DNA of 64,000 nucleotides, taken from Treponema sp. GTDB lineage: Bacteria; Spirochaetota; Spirochaetia; Treponematales; Treponemataceae. The notes under the pieces were generated by a model that had not been told where the DNA came from, did no database searches, and saw only the letters and a list, made by a program, of their open reading frames with translations. How positions within the stretch are numbered: the first letter of the stretch is position 1; each line of letters opens with the position of its first letter. Below are positions 45,901 through 54,349 of the stretch, piece after piece. A program made the translations under genes and the position numbers. Where the stretch lies: assembly GCA_022510905.1 (NCBI GenBank), contig JAFLSN010000009.1, positions 1 through 64,000 on the forward strand. The letters run 5' to 3'.

Positions 45901-46252
45901 CAGTTCAGAATCCCGCAACAACATTATCTACCGATACATACAAAAATACACGGATTTTGAGGGCACAATTTCCGGTGAGACAAATATATTCATCGATTTG
46001 TTCAATTCTTTTGCGTTCTGGGATGAAGACAAACGGAAAAATTCCGGGTTCAAGCTGAAAAACTTGAATGTAACTATTACCCACAGCCTGTGCGACTGGG
46101 ATTTGAAGGCGAGCTTTTCGGTAAAGCCGCGGCTGGTATCCGGTGCGTATGATTTTGAACCATACTTTACACTTTCTGTGGTGTGGAAGCCGATGGGCAG
46201 CATGAAAACCGAAATCGTGGACGACTACGGCACATGGAAACTGAATCCCTAG
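42926..46252 (+). CDS. LptD/OstA-like outer-membrane protein
   Basis: 1108 residues with signal peptide (FPLCIILFFALFVRTMRPAYA). Residues ~35-150 form an OstA/LptA-like beta-jellyroll (DDLIVLTGSVLISVERGS, ITAANVTYNRRTDMLFAQG); the rest resembles the LptD beta-barrel (HVPLLYLPAFYYPKDELIFNPVFGYSRRTGYYFQT). LptD inserts LPS in Gram-negatives; many treponemes lack LPS, so a different glycolipid or glycan is likely here. Two low-complexity inserts: Ser/Gly (~250-268) and a ~75-residue acidic one (~555-630). GTG start after AAAGGG. Own transcription unit probable. Confidence 0.82.
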   Translation: MKVKKCFFPLCIILFFALFVRTMRPAYAQSSTGSVVTIENAQRTEYKKDKESGDDLIVLTGSVLISVERGSTKTTITAANVTYNRRTDMLFAQGSVTLKQTSSSSGEQNITAESLLFNTSTLEGVFDNGRAIQTQSDAINLPSGSTLIVASNIFGRDSSGTVTFKNGELTFCDAPDPHWKIRATKIWLLPGGEFAFFNALLYVGHVPLLYLPAFYYPKDELIFNPVFGYSRRTGYYFQTTAYLYGRKPLNTASSSSAEGSGGAEEVGEGLYNFMRPTKLKEQRREGLILHNLDEDFVGNTSNYIKVMGDWYSNLGGMVGVAGVIKPKYIFSELEASVNLGFSNTLFGDAGTGYSVFSSRGETYQDRSNFLGLDMPFRYRANLKLAVTKPFSINLSMPVYSDPFFDYDFGFVSGTTQRREDMDWISFLMKGADDSSSEDDTSTATEISSFNWALNGSYTISVPDFFKPYITSLSISGLSSSIVFSSKTNSNLTSTDNWASYTPERKFYYPSQITPFKISTRIAGTLFQIPGSVLSEKKTPSFPVPLSVPDELLVEAESADAVQNASMTEQDVLEPEEGAPDKSREKTAENESEPGTYVAQHDGEVLEQEDLSQLSEADLPLLSVSSAAEALSFPGMAYSLSYSITPEYTSQLSYDSSKIMEPSDFEWNDVQSTYFQVKVPTTLTSKISYRDSFLSMSNGFTFNPVYQDHPNLDGYTDTSAISIKTADYNARKLDLTNTNTVAFRPFLYSKYFKDTGLNWNTTVKMVRTNFLGDAENPEWEYLTMDLTDEDCVTDHTLSADFAATEGNFSQKLTLSTTLPPQVDRYTGTLTFGFPFVTLTCSSGIEKKSKTDESWKKNPFQQSLSVRLFSTSSNALTFSQSFNYNLEDGYSDSLKFALSWQGLQLAYTMQYTYGYDFANTTGWTVRSDKEFLPVTASIAYTSTSRTYRYWKRRVAWAPLLSTSLVYDCLRPTNSYFSFIPAVTFKINEFLELTFSSESRNNIIYRYIQKYTDFEGTISGETNIFIDLFNSFAFWDEDKRKNSGFKLKNLNVTITHSLCDWDLKASFSVKPRLVSGAYDFEPYFTLSVVWKPMGSMKTEIVDDYGTWKLNP

Positions 46253-46360
46253 TATTTGCCTGTGCAGGAAGTTGCTTTCGGAAAATCAGCATACGGCCTT
46301 TTTTCCTTGCCCTGTGAAAACTCCTGTTTCTGGAAATTGTATGGTGCAGTTTCCAAAACC

Positions 46361-46389
46361 TTGACCAACACCAAATCATATAATAGAAT
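46361..46389 (+). promoter_or_regulatory. phoH promoter (near-leaderless)
   Basis: TTGACC (46361-46366), 17-bp spacer, TAGAAT (46384-46389); GTG start at 46399, nine bases later. A TATAAT at 46379 has no matching -35. Confidence 0.5.
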
Positions 46390-46398
46390 AAACTGTAC

Positions 46399-47379
46399 GT
46401 GAGTGCCTATACTATAATCGTTCCTGACACAGCGCTTCTTCAGCGGGTGTGCGGAACAAATGACAGCAATTTAAAACTCATCGAAGATTTTCTGGGCGTG
46501 GGCATTTTTGCCTGTGGCAACGAGCTTTCCGTTGATGGCGCTTCACGCGAAACAGAACAGCAGTTCCGTTTTATCATCGACAGGATGCTTGATGAAATGT
46601 CAGAATCAGATACCTCTGGCTCGGACGGAGAATTGCTTCGTTCAATTTTGAACATGGGCACCACCGTGTACCGCAAACATACAGCAATGTCGGCCCACGC
46701 CATCTTTGATTCATGCTCGATTGCGATTCCAGGTGCGCTGCGAAAGGTGTATCCGCGTACAGCAGGACAGGCCCGGCTGGTACAGGCTCTGCGAGAGGCC
46801 GACCTTGTGTTTGCGACAGGCCCGGCCGGTTCTGGAAAAACCTTTCTGGCAATCGCCGAGGCGCTCCGGCTGGTGTTGACGCACCAGAAAAAAGCGATTG
46901 TGCTCACACGCCCCGTGGTTGAAGCTGGTGAAAGCCTCGGCTATCTTCCGGGCGATGTGGAGGACAAACTCAATCCGTATATTCGTCCGCTTTTTGATGC
47001 CATGAACGCCGTGCTCCCCCGGGAAACTGTGCGAAAAATGGCTGAAAGCGGTATCATAGAAATCGCTCCGCTGGCCTACATGCGCGGCCGCACCCTCAAT
47101 GACAGCGTTGTTATTCTGGATGAAGCGCAGAACACCACGCGCGAGCAGATGAAGCTGTTCCTCACCCGCATGGGCGAAGGCTCAAAGATGTTTGTTACAG
47201 GCGATGCCACACAGATAGATTTGCCCCGCCGCACACCGTCAGGGCTGCTGCATGCGCTGTCAGTGCTGCGCTCTGTCGATGGCATTGTTCATCATGAGCT
47301 TTCGACTGATGATGTGGTGCGGAACAGTCTTGTAAAAAAAATCATTCAGGCGTATGAACATGAAGAAAGACAAAACTGA
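46399..47379 (+). CDS. PhoH-like ATPase (YbeZ type)
   Basis: 326 residues. N-terminal KH-like region, then a P-loop ATPase: Walker A FATGPAGSGKT (~140), Walker B VVILDEAQNTT, FVTGDATQIDLPRR. Works with YbeY in RNA metabolism and ribosome quality control. The 3' end overlaps the 7TM-HD gene by 26 bases and ybeY follows, the common bacterial order. GTG start with no Shine-Dalgarno, beside its promoter. Confidence 0.92.
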   Translation: MSAYTIIVPDTALLQRVCGTNDSNLKLIEDFLGVGIFACGNELSVDGASRETEQQFRFIIDRMLDEMSESDTSGSDGELLRSILNMGTTVYRKHTAMSAHAIFDSCSIAIPGALRKVYPRTAGQARLVQALREADLVFATGPAGSGKTFLAIAEALRLVLTHQKKAIVLTRPVVEAGESLGYLPGDVEDKLNPYIRPLFDAMNAVLPRETVRKMAESGIIEIAPLAYMRGRTLNDSVVILDEAQNTTREQMKLFLTRMGEGSKMFVTGDATQIDLPRRTPSGLLHALSVLRSVDGIVHHELSTDDVVRNSLVKKIIQAYEHEERQN

Positions 47380-49177
47380 AAAAGAACCGGTTGGCATACA
47401 GGTTGTGTTCAATTCGGTGGTCACTTGCATAAAAAAGAATTATCCCGTGCTTATCCTGTTCGGCTTTGCGTTTCTTGCGAGCGCCGCGCTTGCGTTTGTG
47501 CGGACTGCAACTTCAGGCACCATTTCATCATACAATATCGAAGATTATGAAGTGGGGCAGATTGCCGACGTAACTATCAGGGCGAACAAAACCCTTCCTG
47601 CCGATTTCAACAATCCTGTGGCGGTTGAAAATGGTGAAAATGTGATTCGCAAGGGATTTCCCATTACCGAAGAAGGCTATGAAAAGCTCAAAAGAATGGC
47701 GCAGTCTCCTGAATACATTGACTACCGTGCTTTTGCCGATGCGGTTCTGTTTTTGATGCTGCTCGGGGCGCTTTCGTTCTTTTTGTTCAATCCGGCGTGC
47801 CTGCACCGTAAGGCTTTGTTCAAAGAGTGCGCGCTGGTTGCGGTGCTGTTTGTGCTTGTATATGCTTCCGCCGTGTTCGCTTCAAAAACGGCGCGTTTTT
47901 CTTCGGCCTACAGCATGGGCGTTGTGATTCCTGCTTCGTTCTGTTCGTTTATAATTGCCATTCTGTTCGGGCAGATGGATGCTGTTATTTTTGCCGTCCT
48001 GCAATCTTTTGCTGTGCTGCATGCGGGCGGATACCAGCTGGTTCCTTTTTTGTATGTGCTTGCGACATCGCTTGCTTCTTCGCGCATTGTTTGCCGCATT
48101 GAGCGGAGAATGGACATGGTGTTTGCGGCTTTGCTCCAGAGCCTTCTGAATCTGGTGTTTCTGTTTGTGTTCAAAATAATCTTCAACGATTCGTTTACGC
48201 CGGATTCTCTTTCGGTGTTTGGTGGGGTGGCGTTCAACGGATTCATTTCGGGCATTTTGGTGCTGGGGTTTTTGACACCGCTGGAGATGCTTCTCAACAC
48301 TGCGTCTGTATTTCGGCTCATGGATTTGAGCGATCTCAACAGTCCCACCATGAAAAAAATGCTGATTACTGCGGGCGGTACATATAACCATTCGCTTATG
48401 GTCGCTTCGCTTGCGGAAAACGCCTGCCATCAGATTGGTGCCAATTCGCTTGTGGCACGGGTGGGCGCCTATTACCATGACATAGGCAAGATGGATCAGC
48501 CAGAATATTTTGTGGAAAACCAGACCGGCCAAAACAAGCATGACGAAATCAATCCGAGCCTTTCAGTGAGCGTTATCAGGAGCCATGTGAAAAAAGGTGT
48601 GGAAAAAGCCCGTGCGCTGCGTATGCCCAAACAGGTGATTGATATTATCAGTGAGCACCATGGAAACGCTGTTATTTCATATTTTTACAACGAAGCAAAA
48701 GAAAAGGATCCTTCCGTAAATCCCGAAGATTATGCCTACTCAGGAACTCCTCCTTCAACTCGCGAAAGTGCCGTGGTGATGCTTGCAGACACAGTTGAAG
48801 CTGCGTGCCGGACTCTCGAAAAACCCTCTGTGCCGCGCCTTGACAAATTTATCCGAGTGCTTATCAACGGAAAAATTGAGCATCATCAGCTTGATAACTG
48901 CGGCCTGACATTTAAGGATCTTGACACAATACGCGAGTCGTTTGTGCAGATTCTGGCGGGGTACTATCACAGCCGGATTGAATATCCCGACCAAAAAGAC
49001 CCCGACAATGGAACCCGCCAGTCGGATCGGAACTTTGCCGCCAAAACCGATTCTGGCCAGAAGTCTGAATCGTCTGCTGCAAAATCGGTGGCACCAAGGC
49101 AGGATGTGCAGGAACAAAAATCTTCCTCTGATGAAAAGGCTGCAAAGCCAGCTTCAGGAGCCAAGGGGAAATCGTGA
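47354..49177 (+). CDS. 7TM-HD family protein (PgpH/YqfF-like cyclic di-AMP phosphodiesterase)
   Basis: 607 residues: TM1 (~30-50), short periplasmic domain, a block of six to seven membrane helices (~125-330), then a cytoplasmic HD domain with HSLMVASLAENAC, YYHDIGKMD (HD at ~376), the C-terminal ISEHHGN, and a disordered Lys/Ser/Ala tail. PgpH-type proteins hydrolyse cyclic di-AMP; the metal-binding His/Asp residues are present. The usual large extracellular domain is reduced. ATG 47354 overlaps phoH; ATG 47360 is also possible. Part of the phoH-HD-ybeY operon. Confidence 0.88.
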   Translation: MNMKKDKTEKEPVGIQVVFNSVVTCIKKNYPVLILFGFAFLASAALAFVRTATSGTISSYNIEDYEVGQIADVTIRANKTLPADFNNPVAVENGENVIRKGFPITEEGYEKLKRMAQSPEYIDYRAFADAVLFLMLLGALSFFLFNPACLHRKALFKECALVAVLFVLVYASAVFASKTARFSSAYSMGVVIPASFCSFIIAILFGQMDAVIFAVLQSFAVLHAGGYQLVPFLYVLATSLASSRIVCRIERRMDMVFAALLQSLLNLVFLFVFKIIFNDSFTPDSLSVFGGVAFNGFISGILVLGFLTPLEMLLNTASVFRLMDLSDLNSPTMKKMLITAGGTYNHSLMVASLAENACHQIGANSLVARVGAYYHDIGKMDQPEYFVENQTGQNKHDEINPSLSVSVIRSHVKKGVEKARALRMPKQVIDIISEHHGNAVISYFYNEAKEKDPSVNPEDYAYSGTPPSTRESAVVMLADTVEAACRTLEKPSVPRLDKFIRVLINGKIEHHQLDNCGLTFKDLDTIRESFVQILAGYYHSRIEYPDQKDPDNGTRQSDRNFAAKTDSGQKSESSAAKSVAPRQDVQEQKSSSDEKAAKPASGAKGKS

Positions 49178-49665
49178 TGGCAAACCGTGTTTTGGTAAGC
49201 GCCGAAGATGGCATGAAAGGCATCGCATGGCTTGGAGCCGTGGAACCGTTTCTGCTCCGGGTGCTTTCGCTGCTTGATTTAGACTCGCAGGAGCTTTCTG
49301 TGTTTTTCTGCACAGACCCATTCATGCGGCAGCTGAACGCCCGGTACCGTGACGTTGACGAAAGCACCGATGTGCTCAGCTTTGAAAACGGCGAATGCTA
49401 CACGGACGAAGCTGGACAGGTCTGGCATGCGCTTGGTGACATCATAATCAGTCTTGACATGCTGCCAAAAAACTCCGCGTATTTTTCTGTTCCAGAAGAC
49501 GAGGAGCTCAAACGGCTTTTGGTGCACGGCCTCTTGCATTTGAATGGTTATGACCATGGAGCCGAGCATATCGCGCCTGGCGTGGAACCTGTGTGCGAGA
49601 TGCTCAAAAAACAAAAACAGGTGCTGCATGATGTGCAGTCGGAAACAATACTTCGGACGCTGTGA
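49177..49665 (+). CDS. ybeY: endoribonuclease YbeY
   Basis: Zinc-dependent RNase in 16S rRNA maturation and 70S quality control. 162 residues. Family signature HGLLHLNGYDH with three zinc His, plus LNARYRDVDESTDVLSF and LGDIIIS. ATG at 49177 overlaps the stop of the HD gene (TGATG) with AAGGGG eight bases upstream; GTG at 49174 is the alternative. Partner of PhoH two genes upstream. Confidence 0.94.
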   Translation: MANRVLVSAEDGMKGIAWLGAVEPFLLRVLSLLDLDSQELSVFFCTDPFMRQLNARYRDVDESTDVLSFENGECYTDEAGQVWHALGDIIISLDMLPKNSAYFSVPEDEELKRLLVHGLLHLNGYDHGAEHIAPGVEPVCEMLKKQKQVLHDVQSETILRTL

Positions 49666-49698
49666 ACAGGCAGTCCTAAAAACAGAGAAGAATGTCAT

Positions 49699-50505
49699 AT
49701 GGGTTTATTTGGGTTTGGAAAAAAACAAAAAAGAGAAAAAGCTGATGATCCGTCGCAATACCTTTCCCAGCAAGAAATCCTTGCCGAAGAAAAAAACGAC
49801 ATGATCAAGGGAGTTGAAGATCTTTCCGAAACTTCCGTAAAGGAAGTTATGGTGCCGCGCATCGATGTTGATTTTATTTCGAGCGACACGCAAAGCGACG
49901 AGCTTCTTGCAAAAATAACAGAAAGCGGCCATTCCCGGTTTCCCGTGTATTCGGGTTCCATCGACAATGTTGTGGGTGTGCTTTACGTAAAAGATTTGAT
50001 AAAAGCGTTTGCAGCCAAGCAGCCTTTGGATTTGGAACGCATTATCCGCAAGGCATACTTTGTGCCTGAAAGCAAACGCATAGACGGACTCCTCCGTGAA
50101 TTCAAACGGCGCCATGTGCACATTGCGGTGGCCATCGATGAGTACGGTGGAATTTCCGGCATCGTGTGCATGGAAGACATAATCGAAGAAATCGTTGGCG
50201 ACATTCAGGACGAGTTTGACAACGAGCGGGAAGACATCATTACGCTCAACGAAAACGTGTGGCTCTGCGATGCCCGGGTAAGCCTCGATGATTTAAACGA
50301 AACCATCAGAAGTGATTTTCCCACGGATGAATTTGACACGCTTGGCGGTTTTGTGTTCGACCTTTTCGGAAAGATTCCGGTCAAATTTGAAAAAGTTTCG
50401 TGGAACCAGTATGATTTTATCGTACAGGAAATGGAAGGCCATAAGGTCAACGTTATAAAAGTTATCAGCAGAAAACAGCATGCTGACGGAGCATCCCATG
50501 CGTAG
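49699..50505 (+). CDS. CBS-domain CorC/TlyC family protein
   Basis: 268 residues: two CBS domains (~50-170, VKEVMVPRIDVDFI, HSRFPVYSGSIDNVVGVLYV, AIDEYGGISGIVCMEDI) and the C-terminal CorC_HlyC transporter-associated domain (~185-262). No membrane helices, so the cytoplasmic type linked to Mg/Co efflux; called TlyC haemolysin in treponemes without firm evidence. 33 bases after ybeY; a hairpin spans its stop codon. Confidence 0.9.
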   Translation: MGLFGFGKKQKREKADDPSQYLSQQEILAEEKNDMIKGVEDLSETSVKEVMVPRIDVDFISSDTQSDELLAKITESGHSRFPVYSGSIDNVVGVLYVKDLIKAFAAKQPLDLERIIRKAYFVPESKRIDGLLREFKRRHVHIAVAIDEYGGISGIVCMEDIIEEIVGDIQDEFDNEREDIITLNENVWLCDARVSLDDLNETIRSDFPTDEFDTLGGFVFDLFGKIPVKFEKVSWNQYDFIVQEMEGHKVNVIKVISRKQHADGASHA

Positions 50506-50511
50506 GGATGC
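50491..50511 (+). repeat. hairpin over the CorC/TlyC stop codon
   Basis: GCATCCC, loop ATGCGTA, GGGATGC: perfect 7-bp stem with the TAG stop at its loop-stem boundary, just before the TPR gene ribosome binding site. No U-run. May affect the downstream translation. Confidence 0.4.
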
Positions 50512-50526
50512 CGTGCGGGAGGCGGT

Positions 50527-52698
50527 ATGAAACATTCACTTTTGTGTTTTTTTGGAATGGCGGCATGTGCGTTGGTGCTTGCTGTGCCACTGGCGGCTCA
50601 AGAAAAAACTGCGCTTTCTCTGTTTGAGCAGGGGCAGGCCAAGCAGTTTAAAAATGATTTTTACGGCGCGGTGGAATGTTACCGCGAAGCGTTGGAGCTG
50701 AACGACCGGTATGCCGAGGCATGGGAACAGCTTGCCCGGTGCACGTATGAGCTTGAAGAGTATGACCTTTCACTCTCATATGCTGACACTGCGCTTTTGT
50801 ATTCAAAAAACTACAGCGCCATACAAAACCTAAAAGGCATGGCCCTTATTTCGCTGGGCCGGCTTGACGAAGCCCGCGCGGTGTTTTCATCCGTGCTTGC
50901 AAAATATCCAAACGATATTGAAGCACGGTTCGGACTTGCAGAGCTCAACCTCGCTTCTGGCAGTCTTAACGCGGCGGAGCGGGAATACAGCGATGCCCTG
51001 CAACGCGACGGCAGCAGCAGAAAGGCTCTGCTGAGCCTTGCATTGGTGAGCGCTGAAATGGGAAAAACAGCCATCGCAGAACGGTACATCAACCAGGCGA
51101 TGCGCTATCACAGCGGTTCCGCGCAGGTGCATTATCTGGCTTCGTATCTTGCTTCGCGCAGAGGCGATGCGGTGGAAGCCGAACGCCGCGGCCGTTCAGC
51201 CGTGCAGATTGATGGCGATTATGACAAGGCATATGAACTCTTGGCCGCCGTGCTGTATTCCCAAAAACGTTACGCCGAAGTTATTGACATCTGCGACTTC
51301 CGTTTGGGCCGCCGCAGAAACCTTGCCACTGCCTGGTATGTAAAGGCGCTTTCGCAGCTTCGTCTGGGAGACGAGGAAGGAGCCATTGAAACCTTTACAT
51401 CGGGACTTTCTGTTGCACCCGATGACGAAGTGATGCGGCTGGCGCTGGAACAGCTGGTGCTGGAAACTCTGCCCGTTGAGGACAAGCGGCGTGGCGAATG
51501 GGCCCAGTATCACATTCAGAAAGCTGGCGAATATAAGCGTAATTTTGACGGCCCGAGCGAGCGTTTTGAATATCAACGGGCGCTTGCAGTTGACCCTCTC
51601 AATACTGTTGCGCGTGAAAGGTTCGCCGACATGCTGTATCGCGACAATTTCTGGGAACTATATCTTTCGCAGTTGAAGTTTATTGAGAATAACCGTGTTG
51701 CCCGGACAGACGGCGCCGCTTCCGTGCAGGCTGACGAGAATTCTCCTTCCATGCAACCTGCACAAAAGTCCGCGCAGGAAATAAAAAATGCCGATACAAT
51801 CGAAGCACTCGAAAGCATGCTGCGCACGAATCTTTCGCACCAATGGAATATCGACCCGTTCTATCTTGACAAAACTCGCTGGAATGTTGGCCTGTACTAC
51901 GTGGACGGCAATGTGCAGCTTATACATCCTGATGCAGAACCTGTGTTTGTAAAAGCCGTGCACGATGTTTTCAACGGTGTTCCCACAACAACGATTTCCA
52001 TGCGCCCTCAGGCGGTGTCGGGCTATGGCGAAGCGTACCGGCTTGCCCGCAGTTCCGGCATGGATTATTTTATCATCCTTTCCGTGCAGGAAATGGAACG
52101 CTCGTTTTCTCTTACTGCGGATCTCTACCTTGCGCGAACAGGCACCAAGGCGACATCGCTGCACATATATCGCACCGGCAACGACCGCGTGGCCAATTCG
52201 CTCCGCAGGCTGCGCCAGGCTGTCGTGGATATTCTTCCAATGCGAGGAAAAGTTCTTAAGCAGTCGCAAAAAACTCTGCTGGTTGATGTCGGAAAAAGCG
52301 ATGGCCTTGTGAAAGGCGCACGCTTCGATGTGGTAAAAAAAGGAGCAATCACTACCGCTGACGGCGGAACAGGTGTTTCCTACCGCGACAGCGATAGGCT
52401 TGGAACATTCAGCATTGATATGGTGAATGAAGAGATTTCGCAGGGAACGTTTTCAAAAAAAGGCTTTTACGATTCTTTGAATATTGGCGATGAAATAGTG
52501 CTGGTAAAAATGCCTGAAAAAACGGACGAAGAAGACGCAGACGGAAACGCTGTTGCAGATACCCGCCCCGCCGCAGATGCCACCGGAACTCCTGCCACCG
52601 AATCTGCCAAGAAAGCGGAAGCAGAAAATCTTAAGGAGTCGCTAAAAGCGCCTCTACGTGAAACTCCACTGCTGGATTTGATCCGTTTAATTCGCTAG
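50527..52698 (+). CDS. TPR-repeat exported protein
   Basis: 723 residues, signal peptide (MKHSLLCFFGMAACALVLAVPLAAQ). About ten TPR repeats (~35-400: AVECYREALELNDRYAEAWE, AERRGRSAVQIDGDYDKAYE), then a beta-rich C-terminal region (~440-640, VNVG-like NVGLYYVDGNVQLI, LLVDVGKSDGLVKGARFDVV) with a FlgT/TPR-associated look, and an acidic tail. Probably periplasmic assembly scaffold. GGGAGG precedes the ATG. The stop shares the CTAG with the convergent FN3-like gene. Confidence 0.85.
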   Translation: MKHSLLCFFGMAACALVLAVPLAAQEKTALSLFEQGQAKQFKNDFYGAVECYREALELNDRYAEAWEQLARCTYELEEYDLSLSYADTALLYSKNYSAIQNLKGMALISLGRLDEARAVFSSVLAKYPNDIEARFGLAELNLASGSLNAAEREYSDALQRDGSSRKALLSLALVSAEMGKTAIAERYINQAMRYHSGSAQVHYLASYLASRRGDAVEAERRGRSAVQIDGDYDKAYELLAAVLYSQKRYAEVIDICDFRLGRRRNLATAWYVKALSQLRLGDEEGAIETFTSGLSVAPDDEVMRLALEQLVLETLPVEDKRRGEWAQYHIQKAGEYKRNFDGPSERFEYQRALAVDPLNTVARERFADMLYRDNFWELYLSQLKFIENNRVARTDGAASVQADENSPSMQPAQKSAQEIKNADTIEALESMLRTNLSHQWNIDPFYLDKTRWNVGLYYVDGNVQLIHPDAEPVFVKAVHDVFNGVPTTTISMRPQAVSGYGEAYRLARSSGMDYFIILSVQEMERSFSLTADLYLARTGTKATSLHIYRTGNDRVANSLRRLRQAVVDILPMRGKVLKQSQKTLLVDVGKSDGLVKGARFDVVKKGAITTADGGTGVSYRDSDRLGTFSIDMVNEEISQGTFSKKGFYDSLNIGDEIVLVKMPEKTDEEDADGNAVADTRPAADATGTPATESAKKAEAENLKESLKAPLRETPLLDLIRLIR

Positions 52699-53699
52699 TG
52701 CTCATCATGTATGGGAATGTCGTAGTGCTCAATGGTGCTTTCTATCCAGCGACGTGAAAGGGGAGCGTATGTGTCTTCGAGATACAGAAACTGTTCAAGT
52801 GCGTATTTGTATCGTCCTGAAAAATAATACGCCTCGCCAAGGTAAAAATTGGCGCGGTCTGTTACCGCCTTGGAACGGTTCTGCGCCAAGAAACGTTTGA
52901 GCGCGGATATGGACGCGATGTAGTTTTTTTGGATGAACGTGGTGCGCAGCACCTCAAACAGCAGATACTCGTCACCGCCTGTGGGACTTACAAGGTCTGC
53001 TTCAAAAATGTATGGCTCAAGCAAGGGCTGTTTTGCATGGGTCTGTTTTCCTCCGACAAGCGCAAGTGCATTGAGCTCTGCGTTTTTTGAAATAACGCTT
53101 TTGTGTTTTTCTTCCGCGCCAAGGATGTCAATGAGCGGGAGCGGCTGTTCGCGTAGTTCGTCCTTGTTGTAAAGCTTTTCTTTTGCAGATTCGCTGAGAG
53201 TTTCAGTGCCCTGGATTTCTGCCACCGGGCTTTTGGCTCGTGTTCCGTCAACAGTTGCGTTTACACCTGGGAGCACCACGATGTATGCCGTCTGTGGGCC
53301 TGATTCAGGTTTTATGTCAAGTTCCTCATCATAAAATAAATCTGTCTGTTCATGGTATCCTGTGCGCGTCATTGAGATAACGGCGTAGTAGTATTCACGG
53401 TAGTCTGAAACGCTGTCTTGGTAGGTTGAAGTTCCTGCCGGAAGGCTTGCAATGGGTGCCATTGCCTGGATGTCCGATGCGCTTGCGATAGGACGCAGGC
53501 TTCGGTAGAGCAGGAGGGAATCTATGGAAAGGTCTTCTGAAGCCTGTGGAAGTGTCCAGGACACAAGTATTTTTGTCTGCGAATACGGCTTTGCGCATAT
53601 GGCAGTGACTATCGGGCGGGTTCCCTTTGCAATGCATGCTTCCATGCAGCAGATGATTGCGGCGCATAAAAACGGTTTGCGCATAAAAACGGTGAACAT
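52695..53699 (-). CDS. exported FN3-like / TPR-like protein, unknown function
   Basis: 334 residues. N-terminal signal segment (KPFLCAAIICCMEACIA, possible lipobox EAC), a fibronectin-III-like domain (~25-110: KILVSWTLPQASEDLSIDSL, YREYYYAVISMT), a linker, and a C-terminal helical repeat (~255-330: RANFYLGEAYYFSGRYKYAL) like one or two TPRs. ATG 53699 is chosen because a TTGTCA-17-CATTAT promoter ends six bases before it; 53705 is the other candidate. Stop overlaps the TPR gene stop in CTAG. Confidence 0.75.
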   Translation of the reverse strand: MFTVFMRKPFLCAAIICCMEACIAKGTRPIVTAICAKPYSQTKILVSWTLPQASEDLSIDSLLLYRSLRPIASASDIQAMAPIASLPAGTSTYQDSVSDYREYYYAVISMTRTGYHEQTDLFYDEELDIKPESGPQTAYIVVLPGVNATVDGTRAKSPVAEIQGTETLSESAKEKLYNKDELREQPLPLIDILGAEEKHKSVISKNAELNALALVGGKQTHAKQPLLEPYIFEADLVSPTGGDEYLLFEVLRTTFIQKNYIASISALKRFLAQNRSKAVTDRANFYLGEAYYFSGRYKYALEQFLYLEDTYAPLSRRWIESTIEHYDIPIHDEH

Positions 53700-53705
53700 A
53701 TTCAT

Positions 53706-53734
53706 ATAATGGTATAAAACCGATGGTTTGACAA
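53706..53734 (-). promoter_or_regulatory. promoter of the FN3-like gene (predicted leaderless)
   Basis: Minus strand TTGTCA (53734-53729), 17-bp spacer, CATTAT (53711-53706); ATG 53699 is seven bases past the -10. Confidence 0.4.
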
Positions 53735-53866
53735 GATACCCGCTTTCATTTATGCTAAGGTTGTTGAATGGTACAAGACTTGTACCTTCTGTTTTACGTT
53801 TGATCCGTGGAATATTTTCTGCGGAATAGATTTGTTCACGGATGGAACATCGGTTTTAGGAGCGAC

Positions 53867-54271
53867 ATGTTTGTTTCTGTTGTACTGGATCCGGGCGGGA
53901 GCGACAGTGCCCACGAGCTTGTAACCGCGCTTTCTCAGGCCGGATTTAAAAAAATGCAGCGTGGTTGCTGGGAGCATATGGACATGAGCGAGCCTGCGGT
54001 AACAGAGCTTAAAAAGTCCATAGACCGTGTTACCGACTACTACGACTGTGTGCGCCTTTACCAGTTCCCCTTGAACGGTATGTTTGTGCTCACGGAGCTC
54101 AAACAGAAAAAGTGGCGTCGCTGCCAGATGAGGGCTCCTGAAGAACACTGCGGCACTTCTTCTGCGGCAAAAGCAGGAGAGGCGCGTGGCGCGAGGCAAA
54201 AAAATGAACCAAAACCTTCGTCAAAGCCACATGCAGCAACGCAAAAATCAGCCGCACCTGCACCGCAGTGA
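53867..54271 (+). CDS. Cas2-like / ferredoxin-fold protein without CRISPR context
   Basis: 134 residues. Residues 1-85 read like Cas2: MFVSVVLDPGGSDSAHELVT with Asp at position 8, a helix, GFKKMQRGCWEHMDMSE, a helix, then DYYDCVRLYQFPLNGMFV, matching the beta-alpha-beta-beta-alpha-beta fold and the usual Asp8. The remaining ~45 residues are an Ala/Lys/Pro/Ser-rich basic tail not typical of Cas2. No cas1 or repeat array in the window. ATG 53867 has AGGAG five bases upstream. Next to prfB. It may be a toxin-type or RNase-related relative; function unknown. Confidence 0.6.
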   Translation: MFVSVVLDPGGSDSAHELVTALSQAGFKKMQRGCWEHMDMSEPAVTELKKSIDRVTDYYDCVRLYQFPLNGMFVLTELKQKKWRRCQMRAPEEHCGTSSAAKAGEARGARQKNEPKPSSKPHAATQKSAAPAPQ

Positions 54272-54349
54272 ACGGCACTTTTGGTTTCCAGAAAAATGGC
54301 TGCCCTTGAGGGTGGCATCTATAAATCTGAATAAAAAGAGGAACAGGAT

